This document shows positions 16,547 to 24,040 of a stretch of 64,000 bases of DNA, one piece after another. This stretch comes from Pyruvatibacter mobilis (GTDB lineage: Bacteria; Pseudomonadota; Alphaproteobacteria; CGMCC-115125). Position 1 is the first letter of the stretch. Each line of letters starts with the position of its first letter. The notes below the pieces were generated by a model, which did not search any database, was not told the DNA's origin, and saw only the letters and a list, made by a program, of their open reading frames with translations. Location: assembly GCF_012848855.1 (NCBI RefSeq), contig NZ_CP051630.1:2645501-2709500 (forward strand). The letters run 5' to 3'. The position numbers and the translations under genes are program-made.

Positions 16547-17350
16547 TCAGCCCAGATACAGCCAGCCCAGCAATGCCGCCCCCAGCACCACCCGGTAGAT
16601 GACGAAGGGGGTGAGGGAGATGTTTTCCAGAAGCCGCATGAAAACGGCGATGGAAAGCCAGGCGGCGAGGAAGGACAGGAAGGCGGCGATCACAGCGTCT
16701 GTCTGAAGGGTGGTGTTGCCGCTGTCGATCAGTTCCATGGCCGTCGCCGCGCCTGCGCCCAAGATGGTAGGAATTGCCAGCAGCATGGAGAAGCGGGCGG
16801 CTTCCTTGCGGTCGAAGCCCAGAAAGCGCGCCGCCGTCATGGTGACGCCGGAGCGGCTCGCCCCCGGCATGATGGCGGCGATCTGCGACAGGCCAATGAT
16901 CAGCGCCTGCCCCCAGCTCATCTCACGCAAGGTGCGGGAGGTGCCGCCTGCCCGGTCGCCCCAATACAGCAACAGCGCGAAAACCATGTTGGCCCAGGCA
17001 ATAGTTGCCGCGCCGCGCAGGCCGTCTACCAGCCCGCTCGACACCACCGCAAAGCCGACCACGAAGATCGGCACGCTGGCGCCGACAAGATAAAGCACAA
17101 GGCGGCCCGCCTCTGTCATTTCGCCGCGCAGCAGCATCCATGCGCCGCCGATAAGCTCCAGCACATCCTTGCGGAAGTAGATCAGCACCGCGAACAACGA
17201 CCCCACATGGATCGCCATGTCGATCAGCACCCCCTGATCCGCCCAACCGGTCAGTTCATCCACCAGCGCCAGGTGGCCGGAAGATGAAATGGGCAGGAAT
17301 TCAGTCAGCCCCTGGATGATGGCCAGGACGATGAGCTGGGAGAGGGGCAT
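16547..17350 (-). CDS. uppP: Undecaprenyl-diphosphatase
   Basis: Codes for 267 residues from the ATG at 17350 (MPLSQLIVL, the family norm); an ATG two codons upstream at 17356 is also possible. This integral membrane enzyme dephosphorylates undecaprenyl diphosphate to recycle the lipid carrier for peptidoglycan and O-antigen, and overproduction gives bacitracin resistance. The two signature blocks are visible: QGLTEFLPISSSGHL near the N-terminus, with its Glu and the SSSGH residues, and PGASRSGVTM near residue 175. About eight hydrophobic segments are seen. It is convergent with the NDUFA9-like gene and divergent from fzlA. Confidence 0.96.
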   Translation of the reverse strand: MPLSQLIVLAIIQGLTEFLPISSSGHLALVDELTGWADQGVLIDMAIHVGSLFAVLIYFRKDVLELIGGAWMLLRGEMTEAGRLVLYLVGASVPIFVVGFAVVSSGLVDGLRGAATIAWANMVFALLLYWGDRAGGTSRTLREMSWGQALIIGLSQIAAIMPGASRSGVTMTAARFLGFDRKEAARFSMLLAIPTILGAGAATAMELIDSGNTTLQTDAVIAAFLSFLAAWLSIAVFMRLLENISLTPFVIYRVVLGAALLGWLYLG

Positions 17351-17528
17351 GGGCATGGTCCGGTGTGAGCGGCGGAAGGGCCTTGAGGCATCAGAGCGCG
17401 GGCGCGGTTTCATCAATACCCAAGAACGGCCACAAAACAATGATGGGAAGGGGATGATTGGGGGATGGCTTAACGCCGCAATTGGGCTATCTCCCTTGCC
17501 CCGCGAATAAGCTAGACTTGCTCACATT

Positions 17529-18221
17529 ATGCGCCGCCTGCTTCACCAGCCCCTCGATCCCGTCTGCCGCAAGATCCGTCTGGCGCTTGCGGAGAAGAAA
17601 CTCGCTTTCGAGACCAACACCGTGCGCCCCTGGGAACGGCGGGAGGAATTCCTCGCGCTCAACCCGGCCAGCGAGGCCCCGGTGATGATCGAGCCGGACG
17701 GGACCATTGTCAGCAATCACCGGGTGATTATCGATTATCTCGACGAGGTCTATCGCGACCCGGATGGCGGCCTCGTGCTGCTGCCCGGCGGGCCGGTGGA
17801 GCGCGCCGAGGCCCGGCGCATCGCCGAGTGGTTCGATGTGAAGTTCGCCGAGGAAGTGACACTCAACCTTGTCGACGAGAAGATCACCCGCCGCTTTCTG
17901 CCGCGCGACCTGGGCGGCGGCCCGCCGGACACGGAAGCCGTGCGCATCGGCATGCACAATGTGGGCTACCACCTCGACTACATCTCGTTCCTGGTGGAGC
18001 GGCGCAACTGGCTGGCCGGCGACATGCTGACCGTGGCGGACCTTGCCGCCGCGGCCCATCTGTCATCGGTTGATTATCTGGGAAATGTTCCGTGGGCGGA
18101 TTTTCCAGAAGCCAAGGAATGGTATGCGCGCATCAAGTCGCGTCCGAGTTTCAGGGCTCTGTTGGCAGACCATGTGGCCGGTATGCCCGCAGCCTCGCAC
18201 TACGCCAATCTCGATTTCTGA
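17529..18221 (+). CDS. fzlA: FtsZ-binding GST-like cell division protein FzlA
   Basis: Codes for 230 residues. It has a GST fold, but family knowledge from Caulobacter says it binds FtsZ filaments and is needed for constriction, not for conjugation. FzlA-specific blocks are PWERREEFLALNPASEAPV (residues 36-54), WFDVKFAEEV, HLDYISFLVERRNWLAGD, DYLGNVPWADFPEAKEWYARIKSRPSF and the invariant end HYANLDF, whose relatives read HYADLDF. It lies divergent from uppP, as in other alphaproteobacteria. There the tRNA-modifying queG often follows; here a TPR gene comes next instead, on the other strand and 21 bases away. Confidence 0.87.
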   Translation: MRRLLHQPLDPVCRKIRLALAEKKLAFETNTVRPWERREEFLALNPASEAPVMIEPDGTIVSNHRVIIDYLDEVYRDPDGGLVLLPGGPVERAEARRIAEWFDVKFAEEVTLNLVDEKITRRFLPRDLGGGPPDTEAVRIGMHNVGYHLDYISFLVERRNWLAGDMLTVADLAAAAHLSSVDYLGNVPWADFPEAKEWYARIKSRPSFRALLADHVAGMPAASHYANLDF

Positions 18222-18242
18222 TAGCCGGTCGGCGGCTGAGTC

Positions 18243-19118
18243 CTATTTCTCCACGTCCAGCGCCTCGAGCCCCTTGCGGGCATCCTTGAGGGCTGCAGCG
18301 TAGGGATTGTCCGGGTCCACATCGCCAACAAGGCGGGCCACGGCCACCCAGTCCGCGCGGGCGCCCGCATCATCGCCGCGGGCGAGGCGCAGCGCCCCCC
18401 GCTCGACCAGCGCGAACGGGTCTTCCGGGGCAAGAGACAGGGCACGGCTGATGTCATCTGCCGCCGCGTCATGGTCGCCGGTATGGCGGCGGGCGGCGGC
18501 GCGCAGCACCAGCACGTCGGCGGAGGCCGGCACAAGCGCCAGCACCTGGCTCAGATCGGCATCGGCTGCACCATAATTCCCTGCTGCGGCGTGCGCCCGG
18601 GCGCGGTCCGCCAGCAGCACCGGGTCTCCCGGTGTCAGCGTCAGGGCCGCATCAAGCGCCACCACGGCGTTCTCGCCGCTGCCCGCCAGCAGCCAGGCAT
18701 TGCCCGCCTGCGCCAGTAGGTCAGCCCGGTCTTCCGGCCCGCCCGCATCAGGCGCATCGGCAAGGTCACCAAGGCGGATCGCGGCATCACCGAAGAGGCC
18801 AAGCTCCACCAGCGCCAGTGCCTCGCAATGGCGCGCGGCGGCACCGCCGCCATTGCCGCGCCAGGCGATGGCTTCGTCAAAGGCCTGGTCCGGGTCGCGG
18901 GCGACAAGCTTCAGGCAGTCGCGATAGCGGGCAGCACTGTCTAGGTTGTAGGCCGCCGGCTGTGGCGTGCCTCTGGCTTCCGCCTGCGCCGGTTCCTGAG
19001 CCAATCCCTGGGCATGGCTGTGGGCGGGCTGGAACACCACGAGCAGCAACACGAGCCCGGCGATCAGGGCGCCGACCCAGGCAAAAAACAATCGTGCGGC
19101 TTGCAACATCTCTTTCAT
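18243..19118 (-). CDS. TPR-repeat protein with N-terminal membrane anchor
   Basis: Codes for 291 residues from the ATG at 19118; ATGs at 19154 and 19109 are alternatives and no start has a strong ribosome site. A hydrophobic segment at about residues 8-30 is a signal anchor or signal peptide (AHSHAQ at its end). It is followed by a disordered Ala/Gln/Glu-rich stretch and then five or so degenerate 34-residue TPR helical pairs, for example DLLAQAGNAWLLAGSGENAVVALDAALTLTPGD and its successors. It is probably a periplasmic protein-protein scaffold. No partner is evident: neighbours fzlA and an SDR gene are on the opposite strand. Confidence 0.75.
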   Translation of the reverse strand: MKEMLQAARLFFAWVGALIAGLVLLLVVFQPAHSHAQGLAQEPAQAEARGTPQPAAYNLDSAARYRDCLKLVARDPDQAFDEAIAWRGNGGGAAARHCEALALVELGLFGDAAIRLGDLADAPDAGGPEDRADLLAQAGNAWLLAGSGENAVVALDAALTLTPGDPVLLADRARAHAAAGNYGAADADLSQVLALVPASADVLVLRAAARRHTGDHDAAADDISRALSLAPEDPFALVERGALRLARGDDAGARADWVAVARLVGDVDPDNPYAAALKDARKGLEALDVEK

Positions 19119-19235
19119 GGGCGGTAGCGTCGCCCGCGCCCATGGCCTTTTCATGGCGGCGGTTTGGCAACTTCTTGCCTGCCCTCACAACCGCTTGATC
19201 CCGCTCACTCAATGCCGCTCACTCAAGGAGACATC

Positions 19236-20111
19236 GTGCCGCGTCTTTTCTGCTTCGGCCTCGGCTTTTCCGCCCTCGCTTTCGCCCGTGCCGTGCAGGC
19301 GCGCGGCTGGCAGGTGGCCGGGACCTGCCGCAGCCGGGACAAGGCGCAGGCCCTACGTGCCGAGGGTATCGACGCGCATGTGTTCGGGGATGATCCGCTT
19401 CAGGATTTTGCGTCCGCCCTCACCGGCACGACCCATCTTCTGGCCTCCGTACCGCCGGGCGACAATGGCGACCCGGTGCTCGCTGCCCATGGCGAAGACA
19501 TCGCCGGCCTCAAGGACCTTGAGTGGATCGGCTATCTCTCGACGACGGGCGTCTATGGCGACCGTGACGGCGGCTGGGTCAACGAGACAAGCATGCTGCT
19601 GCCCACCACCGCCCGCGGCAAGAAGCGGGTGACGGCGGAACTCAATTGGGGCGACCTTGCCACGCGCATGGATGTGCCGCTGCACATCTTCCGGCTGGCG
19701 GGCATTTACGGCCCGGGCCGCAACCAACTCGTCTCCCTGCGGAAGGGCACCGCGCGGCGGGTGGACAAACCCGGCCAGGTCTTTTCCCGCATCCATGTCG
19801 AAGACATCGCCCAGATCCTCGAAGCGGCTGCCCTGTCGGGCCTGCCCGGCGGTGCCTTCAATGTCTGCGACGACGAAGCAGCACCGCCGCAGGATGTGGT
19901 CGCCTTCGCAGCGGAGCTTCTCGGCATTGAGGCCCCGCCGCTGATCCCCTTCGAGGAAGCAGAGATGTCGCCCATGGGCCGCAGCTTCTATGCCGAATCA
20001 AAGCGGGTGAAAAACGACCGCCTGAAAACCGATCTCGGCATCACCCTGCGCTATCCCACCTATCGCGAGGGCCTGAGGGCGTTGGCCGATGCAGGCGATG
20101 GCAAAGCCTGA
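19236..20111 (+). CDS. NAD(P)-binding SDR-family protein (YeeZ-like)
   Basis: Codes for 291 residues. The GTG at 19236 is preferred because a perfect AAGGAG stands five bases before it and the protein then begins with the first Rossmann strand; an ATG at 19212 has no ribosome site. The nucleotide-binding turn FGLGFSA is at residues 7-13. WIGYLSTTGVYGDRDGGWVNE provides the Tyr of an atypical SDR active site, and PLHIFRLAGIYGPGRN and FSRIHVEDIAQILEA are typical of extended SDRs. Homologues often follow fzlA-queG in alphaproteobacteria. The substrate is unknown. Confidence 0.83.
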   Translation: MPRLFCFGLGFSALAFARAVQARGWQVAGTCRSRDKAQALRAEGIDAHVFGDDPLQDFASALTGTTHLLASVPPGDNGDPVLAAHGEDIAGLKDLEWIGYLSTTGVYGDRDGGWVNETSMLLPTTARGKKRVTAELNWGDLATRMDVPLHIFRLAGIYGPGRNQLVSLRKGTARRVDKPGQVFSRIHVEDIAQILEAAALSGLPGGAFNVCDDEAAPPQDVVAFAAELLGIEAPPLIPFEEAEMSPMGRSFYAESKRVKNDRLKTDLGITLRYPTYREGLRALADAGDGKA

Positions 20112-20138
20112 AGCGACCCATCCCGTCGCGGGCGCGGA

Positions 20139-20930
20139 TCAGGCGCCGGTTATGTCATCCAACGCCCGTGTAAGGCGGGCAATGTCGGCGGGTTCCGACA
20201 GTCTGTGGTCGCCGGACTTCACCAGCGTGTAAGTCACATCGTTCCCTTCCAGGGCCTCCACGATGTTGAGGGCGTGCTGCCAGGGCACATCGTCATCCCG
20301 CATGCCCTGCAGGATGCGCACCGGACAGGTAACGGGGATCACCTCCTGCATGATCAGGTGCTTGCGCCCGTCCTCGATCAGCTCGCGGGTGATCTCGTAG
20401 GGCTCGTCATAGTCCGACGGCTGTAGATAGCGCCCGGTCTCCATGATCTGGGTGCGAATGTCATCCGAGAAACCGGCCCACATCAGCCGCTCAGTGAAGT
20501 CCGGGGCCGGAGCGATCAGCACCAGCCCCTTGAGCCGGGCCGACTGTTCCCGAGCCGCAAGGGTGCGGGCTGCCAGCAGGGACAGCCAGCCGCCCATGCT
20601 GGAGCCGACGAGAATCACGTCGCCCTGCGCCAGCTCGTCCAGTACAGCCATGCCGTCATCGAGCCAGCGGGAGATCGTGCCCTCTGCGAAAGCACCCGAC
20701 GAGGCGCCATGGCCGAAATAATCGAAGCGCACATAGGCCTGGCCGCGCGCCCTCGCCCATTCCTCGATGGCGGTTGCTTTTGAGCCCGTCATGTCGGACT
20801 TAAACCCACCGAACCAGACCACTGTCGGCCCTTTGCCGGGCGTTGCATGATATGCAAGCGTCTGCCCGCCGGGCCGGGCCAGTGTGCTGGGCTGGCCGGA
20901 GGTCGTATGCTGGTCTTGGTCGTCGGTCAT
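20139..20930 (-). CDS. Alpha/beta hydrolase (ABHD10-like)
   Basis: Codes for 263 residues, with a GTG/ATG-proximal polar N-terminus. The nucleophile elbow GSSMGG places Ser111. The acid is in RDDDVPW (Asp212-214) and the histidine in GDHRLS (His242), so the catalytic triad is complete. The oxyanion region WFGGF is at residues 39-43. The arrangement resembles ABHD10-type thioesterases/esterases. It is convergent with the SDR gene 27 bases away and divergent from the glycosyltransferase pair. The physiological substrate is unknown. Confidence 0.82.
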   Translation of the reverse strand: MTDDQDQHTTSGQPSTLARPGGQTLAYHATPGKGPTVVWFGGFKSDMTGSKATAIEEWARARGQAYVRFDYFGHGASSGAFAEGTISRWLDDGMAVLDELAQGDVILVGSSMGGWLSLLAARTLAAREQSARLKGLVLIAPAPDFTERLMWAGFSDDIRTQIMETGRYLQPSDYDEPYEITRELIEDGRKHLIMQEVIPVTCPVRILQGMRDDDVPWQHALNIVEALEGNDVTYTLVKSGDHRLSEPADIARLTRALDDITGA

Positions 20931-20970
20931 TACACTGCCTTGCTGCTACTTGGGGTCGGAAGAACTAGAC

Positions 20971-22128
20971 ATGTCGCAGGAGCTTACAGCGCCAGGCGTG
21001 CTTCAGGTAATCCCGCAGCTGGACGCGGGCGGGGCGGAACGCTCCTGCGTCGAGGTGGCCAGTGCCGTCGCCGCGCGCGGCTGGCGCTCCTTCGTCGCCA
21101 CCAATGGCGGGCGGCTTGAAAGCGAGCTGCTGCGGGCGGGCGTGACGATCTTCCACATGGATGCGGCCTCCAAGAACCCAATGGTGATGCTTGAGAATAT
21201 CGGCAAGATCCGCCGCATCATCCGGGCCCGCGACATCTCCATCGTCCATGCACGCAGCCGCGCACCGGCCTGGAGCGCGCTTGCCGCCGCCCGCGGCGAG
21301 AAGGTGCATTTCGTCACCACCTATCACAGCAAGGTGCATCTCAAGCCGCGCTGGAAGGTGTTCTACAATTCGGTCATGGCGCGCGGCGACGCGGTGATCG
21401 CCAATTCCCGCTACACCGCTGACCGCATCATGATGGCGCATGGCACACCGGTCGAGCAGGTTCACCCCATTCCGCGCGGCTTCGACCTTGAAGCATTTGA
21501 TCCGGATGGTGTGGACGAGACGCGCGTGGCAGCGCTGCGGGCGGAGTGGGGCGTGGAGGGTGATAACCGGCCCATCGTGCTGCTGCCCGCCCGCCTCACC
21601 CGCTGGAAGGGCCCGCTGCTGCTGGTCGATGCCGCCGCCCGTGCCAAGCTGCCCGCGCGCTATGTACTGGCAGGCGACGCCCAGGGCCGCACGGAATTCG
21701 AGGCAGAGGTGCGCAAGCGCATCGCAGAGCATGGCCTTGAGGGCGATGTCACCCTGGCAGGCCACGTAGATGACATGCCCGCCGCCTACAAGGCCGCCGA
21801 CATCGTCGTCTCCGCCTCCCTTGATCCTGAACCCTTCGGCCGCATCGCCGTCGAGGCCCAGGCCATGGGTGCCCTGGTGATCGCGCCGGATCACGGCGGC
21901 GCGCAGGAGCAGCTGGTCACCGACCCGGCCCATGCCCGTACCGGTTGGCTGTTCGCGCCGGGAGACGCCGACGCGCTGGCAGGCACCATCGACGACGCGC
22001 TGGCGCTTGGTGCAGACGACAAGGCCCGCATGGGCGCCCGGGCCCGGCGGCACGCCATCGAAAGCTTCACGTCGGACGCCATGTGCGCGGCGACACTCAA
22101 GGTCTATGAGGACGTGCTCGCGTCATGA
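20971..22128 (+). CDS. Glycosyltransferase family 4 protein
   Basis: Codes for 385 residues from the ATG at 20971 (GGAAGAA upstream). GT-B fold: the N-terminal domain begins LQVIPQLDAGGAERSCVEVA, the glycine-rich acceptor-side loop, and the C-terminal domain carries the family motif in SASLDPEPFGRIAVEAQAMGALVIAPDHGG with the E-x7-E donor-binding glutamates. ANSRYTADRI marks the domain junction. It probably adds a sugar to LPS core or another surface glycan at the inner membrane. Its stop overlaps the next gene's start (ATGA), so the two are translationally coupled. Confidence 0.9.
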   Translation: MSQELTAPGVLQVIPQLDAGGAERSCVEVASAVAARGWRSFVATNGGRLESELLRAGVTIFHMDAASKNPMVMLENIGKIRRIIRARDISIVHARSRAPAWSALAAARGEKVHFVTTYHSKVHLKPRWKVFYNSVMARGDAVIANSRYTADRIMMAHGTPVEQVHPIPRGFDLEAFDPDGVDETRVAALRAEWGVEGDNRPIVLLPARLTRWKGPLLLVDAAARAKLPARYVLAGDAQGRTEFEAEVRKRIAEHGLEGDVTLAGHVDDMPAAYKAADIVVSASLDPEPFGRIAVEAQAMGALVIAPDHGGAQEQLVTDPAHARTGWLFAPGDADALAGTIDDALALGADDKARMGARARRHAIESFTSDAMCAATLKVYEDVLAS

Positions 22129-23123
22129 GCCGGGCGGACGTCACACGGGCCAGGCAGCGCATTCTGGTCATCAAGCTCGGCGCGCTTGGTGATTTTGCGC
22201 AGGCGCTCGGCCCCTTCGAGGCCATCCGTACTCATCATGATGAGCTGGATGCAGCTACCGGCGGCTCCGGCCATGCCCATATCACGCTGCTGACCACACC
22301 GCCCTTCCGCAAGCTGGGCGAGGATACCGGGTTCTTCGACGCGGTCTGGGATGACGGCCGGGCAAAGGGCTTCAGTGCCATGCTGTCGCTGGTCCGCCGC
22401 ATGAGCTGGGCACGGTTCACCCGCGTCTATGACCTTCAGACCTCGTCTCGGTCATCGCTGTACTTCCACCTGCTGTGGCCGCGCACGGAATGGTCGGGCA
22501 TCGCACGGGGCTGCTCGCACCCCCATGCCAATCCGCAGCGTGACCTTATGCACACCATTGACCGGCAGGCCGAGCAGCTGCGCGACGCCGGCATTGCCCA
22601 CACACCGATGCCGGATGTAGCGCGCCTGCGTGGCACACGCCCTGCAGCGGAGCTTCTGGGCACAGACGCGCCCTATGGTCTGCTGGTTCCGGGTGCCGCG
22701 CCGCACCGGCCGGCCAAGCGCTGGCCCGCAGAGTATTTTGGCGAGGTGGCGCGAGCCTGGGCTGACCGGGGGCTGCTGCCTGTCATTGTCGGTACCGCGG
22801 GCGAGAAGCCCCTGGCGGACGCAATCCGCGCCATCGCGCCTTCCGCGCTGGACATGACCGGGGCGACCAGCCTCAACGACATCGTGACACTGGCCTTGGG
22901 GGCGCGTGCTGCTGCGGGGAATGACACGGGGCCCATGCATCTGGTGTCGCTTGCGGGCACGCCGAGCGTTGCGTTGTTCGGCAGCGACAGCGACCCTGCG
23001 CTTTGCGCGCCGCGCGGTGCATCCGTTTCGGTACTGCAAGCGCCTGAGATTTCAGCCATCACGCCGGAGGCCGTTAACGCGGCATTGGGGGCTTGCGTGG
23101 GAATCTCGGAGGCTGAGGCTTGA
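22125..23123 (+). CDS. Glycosyltransferase family 9 (heptosyltransferase-like)
   Basis: Codes for 332 residues, overlapping the GT4 gene by four bases (ATGA). Family 9 features: ILVIKLGALGDFAQALGPF at the N-terminus, a central LLVPGAAPHRPAKRWPAEYFGEVA block that contacts the ADP-sugar, and NDTGPMHLVSLAGTPSVALFG near the end with the D-x-G-P-x-H signature. WaaC/WaaF-type relatives transfer heptose to the LPS inner core. With the adjacent GT4 it probably forms a two-gene LPS-core glycosylation unit. The exact donor sugar cannot be read from sequence. Confidence 0.9.
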   Translation: MSRADVTRARQRILVIKLGALGDFAQALGPFEAIRTHHDELDAATGGSGHAHITLLTTPPFRKLGEDTGFFDAVWDDGRAKGFSAMLSLVRRMSWARFTRVYDLQTSSRSSLYFHLLWPRTEWSGIARGCSHPHANPQRDLMHTIDRQAEQLRDAGIAHTPMPDVARLRGTRPAAELLGTDAPYGLLVPGAAPHRPAKRWPAEYFGEVARAWADRGLLPVIVGTAGEKPLADAIRAIAPSALDMTGATSLNDIVTLALGARAAAGNDTGPMHLVSLAGTPSVALFGSDSDPALCAPRGASVSVLQAPEISAITPEAVNAALGACVGISEAEA

Positions 23124-23210
23124 AAACCGCTGCGATTCGCGAAATATAAGCGGTTCAACACCTTTGTTTTCATTGGACGGGGCTTGCGGGACCATTTTGA
23201 TCGACGTTTT

Positions 23211-23245
23211 CTCCCGCGCCGTCCTTACGGGAGAATAGCACGATC
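23211..23245 (+). promoter_or_regulatory. Ribosome site and hairpin controlling infC, with ATC start
   Basis: GGGAG at 23229-23233 stands nine bases before ATC at 23243-23245. The upstream CTCCCG (23211-23216) can pair with CGGGAG (23228-23233), hiding the ribosome site in a six-base stem with an 11-base loop. Confidence 0.6.
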
Positions 23246-23782
23246 GCACGCCGCCCCAACATGGCGCCCCCTCCGAAGCAGGAGGGCCCGCGCGCCAATA
23301 ACCAGATCAACGTTCCTGATGTCCGGCTGATTGACGCCGAGGGTGAGAATGTCGGTGTCGTTGCCACCGACCGCGCCATGGAAATGGCCCAGGAAGCCGG
23401 TCTTGACCTGGTTGAGGTGTCCCCCACCGCCAAGCCGCCTGTTGCCAAGATCATGGATTACGGCAAGTACAAATATCAGGCGCAGAAGAAAGCCGCTGAG
23501 GCCCGCAAGAAGCAGAAGACGGTCGACGTCAAGGAAGTGAAGATGCGGCCGAACATCGACACGCATGACTATGACGTGAAGATGCGCAACATGCTCCGCT
23601 TCTTTGAAGAAGGCGACAAAGTGAAGGTCACCTTGCGCTTCCGCGGCCGCGAAATGGCCCATCAGGATCTCGGGATGAAACTGATGCACCGGGTGCGCGA
23701 CCAGGTGGACGAGATTGCCAAGGTGGAACTGCACCCCAAGCTTGAAGGCCGTCAGATGATCATGGTGCTGGCACCGCGCTAA
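23243..23782 (+). CDS. infC: Translation initiation factor IF-3, non-ATG start
   Basis: Codes for 179 residues if read from ATC at 23243, giving (M/I)[20 protein letters not shown]-3 keeps 30S subunits free and rejects non-standard start codons, and infC genes classically start with AUU or a relative so that IF-3 represses itself. The ATG at 23261, six codons in, has no ribosome site, whereas the ATC has GGGAG nine bases upstream. N-domain: [18 protein letters not shown]. Linker helix: [21 protein letters not shown]-domain: [16 protein letters not shown] and [17 protein letters not shown] strong terminator follows, so infC is separate from rpmI-rplT here. Confidence 0.95.
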   Translation: MARRPNMAPPPKQEGPRANNQINVPDVRLIDAEGENVGVVATDRAMEMAQEAGLDLVEVSPTAKPPVAKIMDYGKYKYQAQKKAAEARKKQKTVDVKEVKMRPNIDTHDYDVKMRNMLRFFEEGDKVKVTLRFRGREMAHQDLGMKLMHRVRDQVDEIAKVELHPKLEGRQMIMVLAPR

Positions 23783-23808
23783 GGGCGCGCCCACCATCAG
23801 GAAGCTGG

Positions 23809-23847
23809 AAAGGCCAGTGCTCCGACAGGCGGGGCGCTGGCCTTTTT
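23809..23847 (+). terminator. Intrinsic terminator of infC
   Basis: AAAGGCCAG-TGC and GCGCTGGCC pair around a short loop and are followed by TTTTT at 23843-23847. Confidence 0.88.
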
Positions 23848-23875
23848 GCGTTCATCCCCCTTTTCAGGTAGCCAA

Positions 23876-23904
23876 TTACCACTATTGCGAGTCATTTGCA
23901 TTAT
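23876..23904 (+). promoter_or_regulatory. Fur box over a likely promoter for the TonB receptor
   Basis: TGCGAGT-C-ATTTGCA at 23886-23900 is a 7-1-7 inverted repeat with five of seven matched pairs, close to the alphaproteobacterial Fur pattern. It sits in the spacer of a weak promoter, TTACCA (23876-23881) and CATTAT (23899-23904), 17 bases apart. The receptor starts 140 bases downstream. Iron repression is inferred. Confidence 0.55.
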
Positions 23905-24040
23905 AAGTTATAGACCCCTCACCGGTGGCTGGCTGCCGGAAGCTGGGGGAAATTGACGCTAACCGCAGACAAACGTGGGAGCGCGACTCTGCCCTCAACT
24001 TGATTTTGAGTCTTAGTATCATTTTGGGGGACCAATCTCG

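Noticed and set aside
23171-23190. TTGG ... TTGC element before infC as a sigma-54 promoter
   Set aside because: The GG and GC are separated by nine bases, while sigma-54 needs ten.
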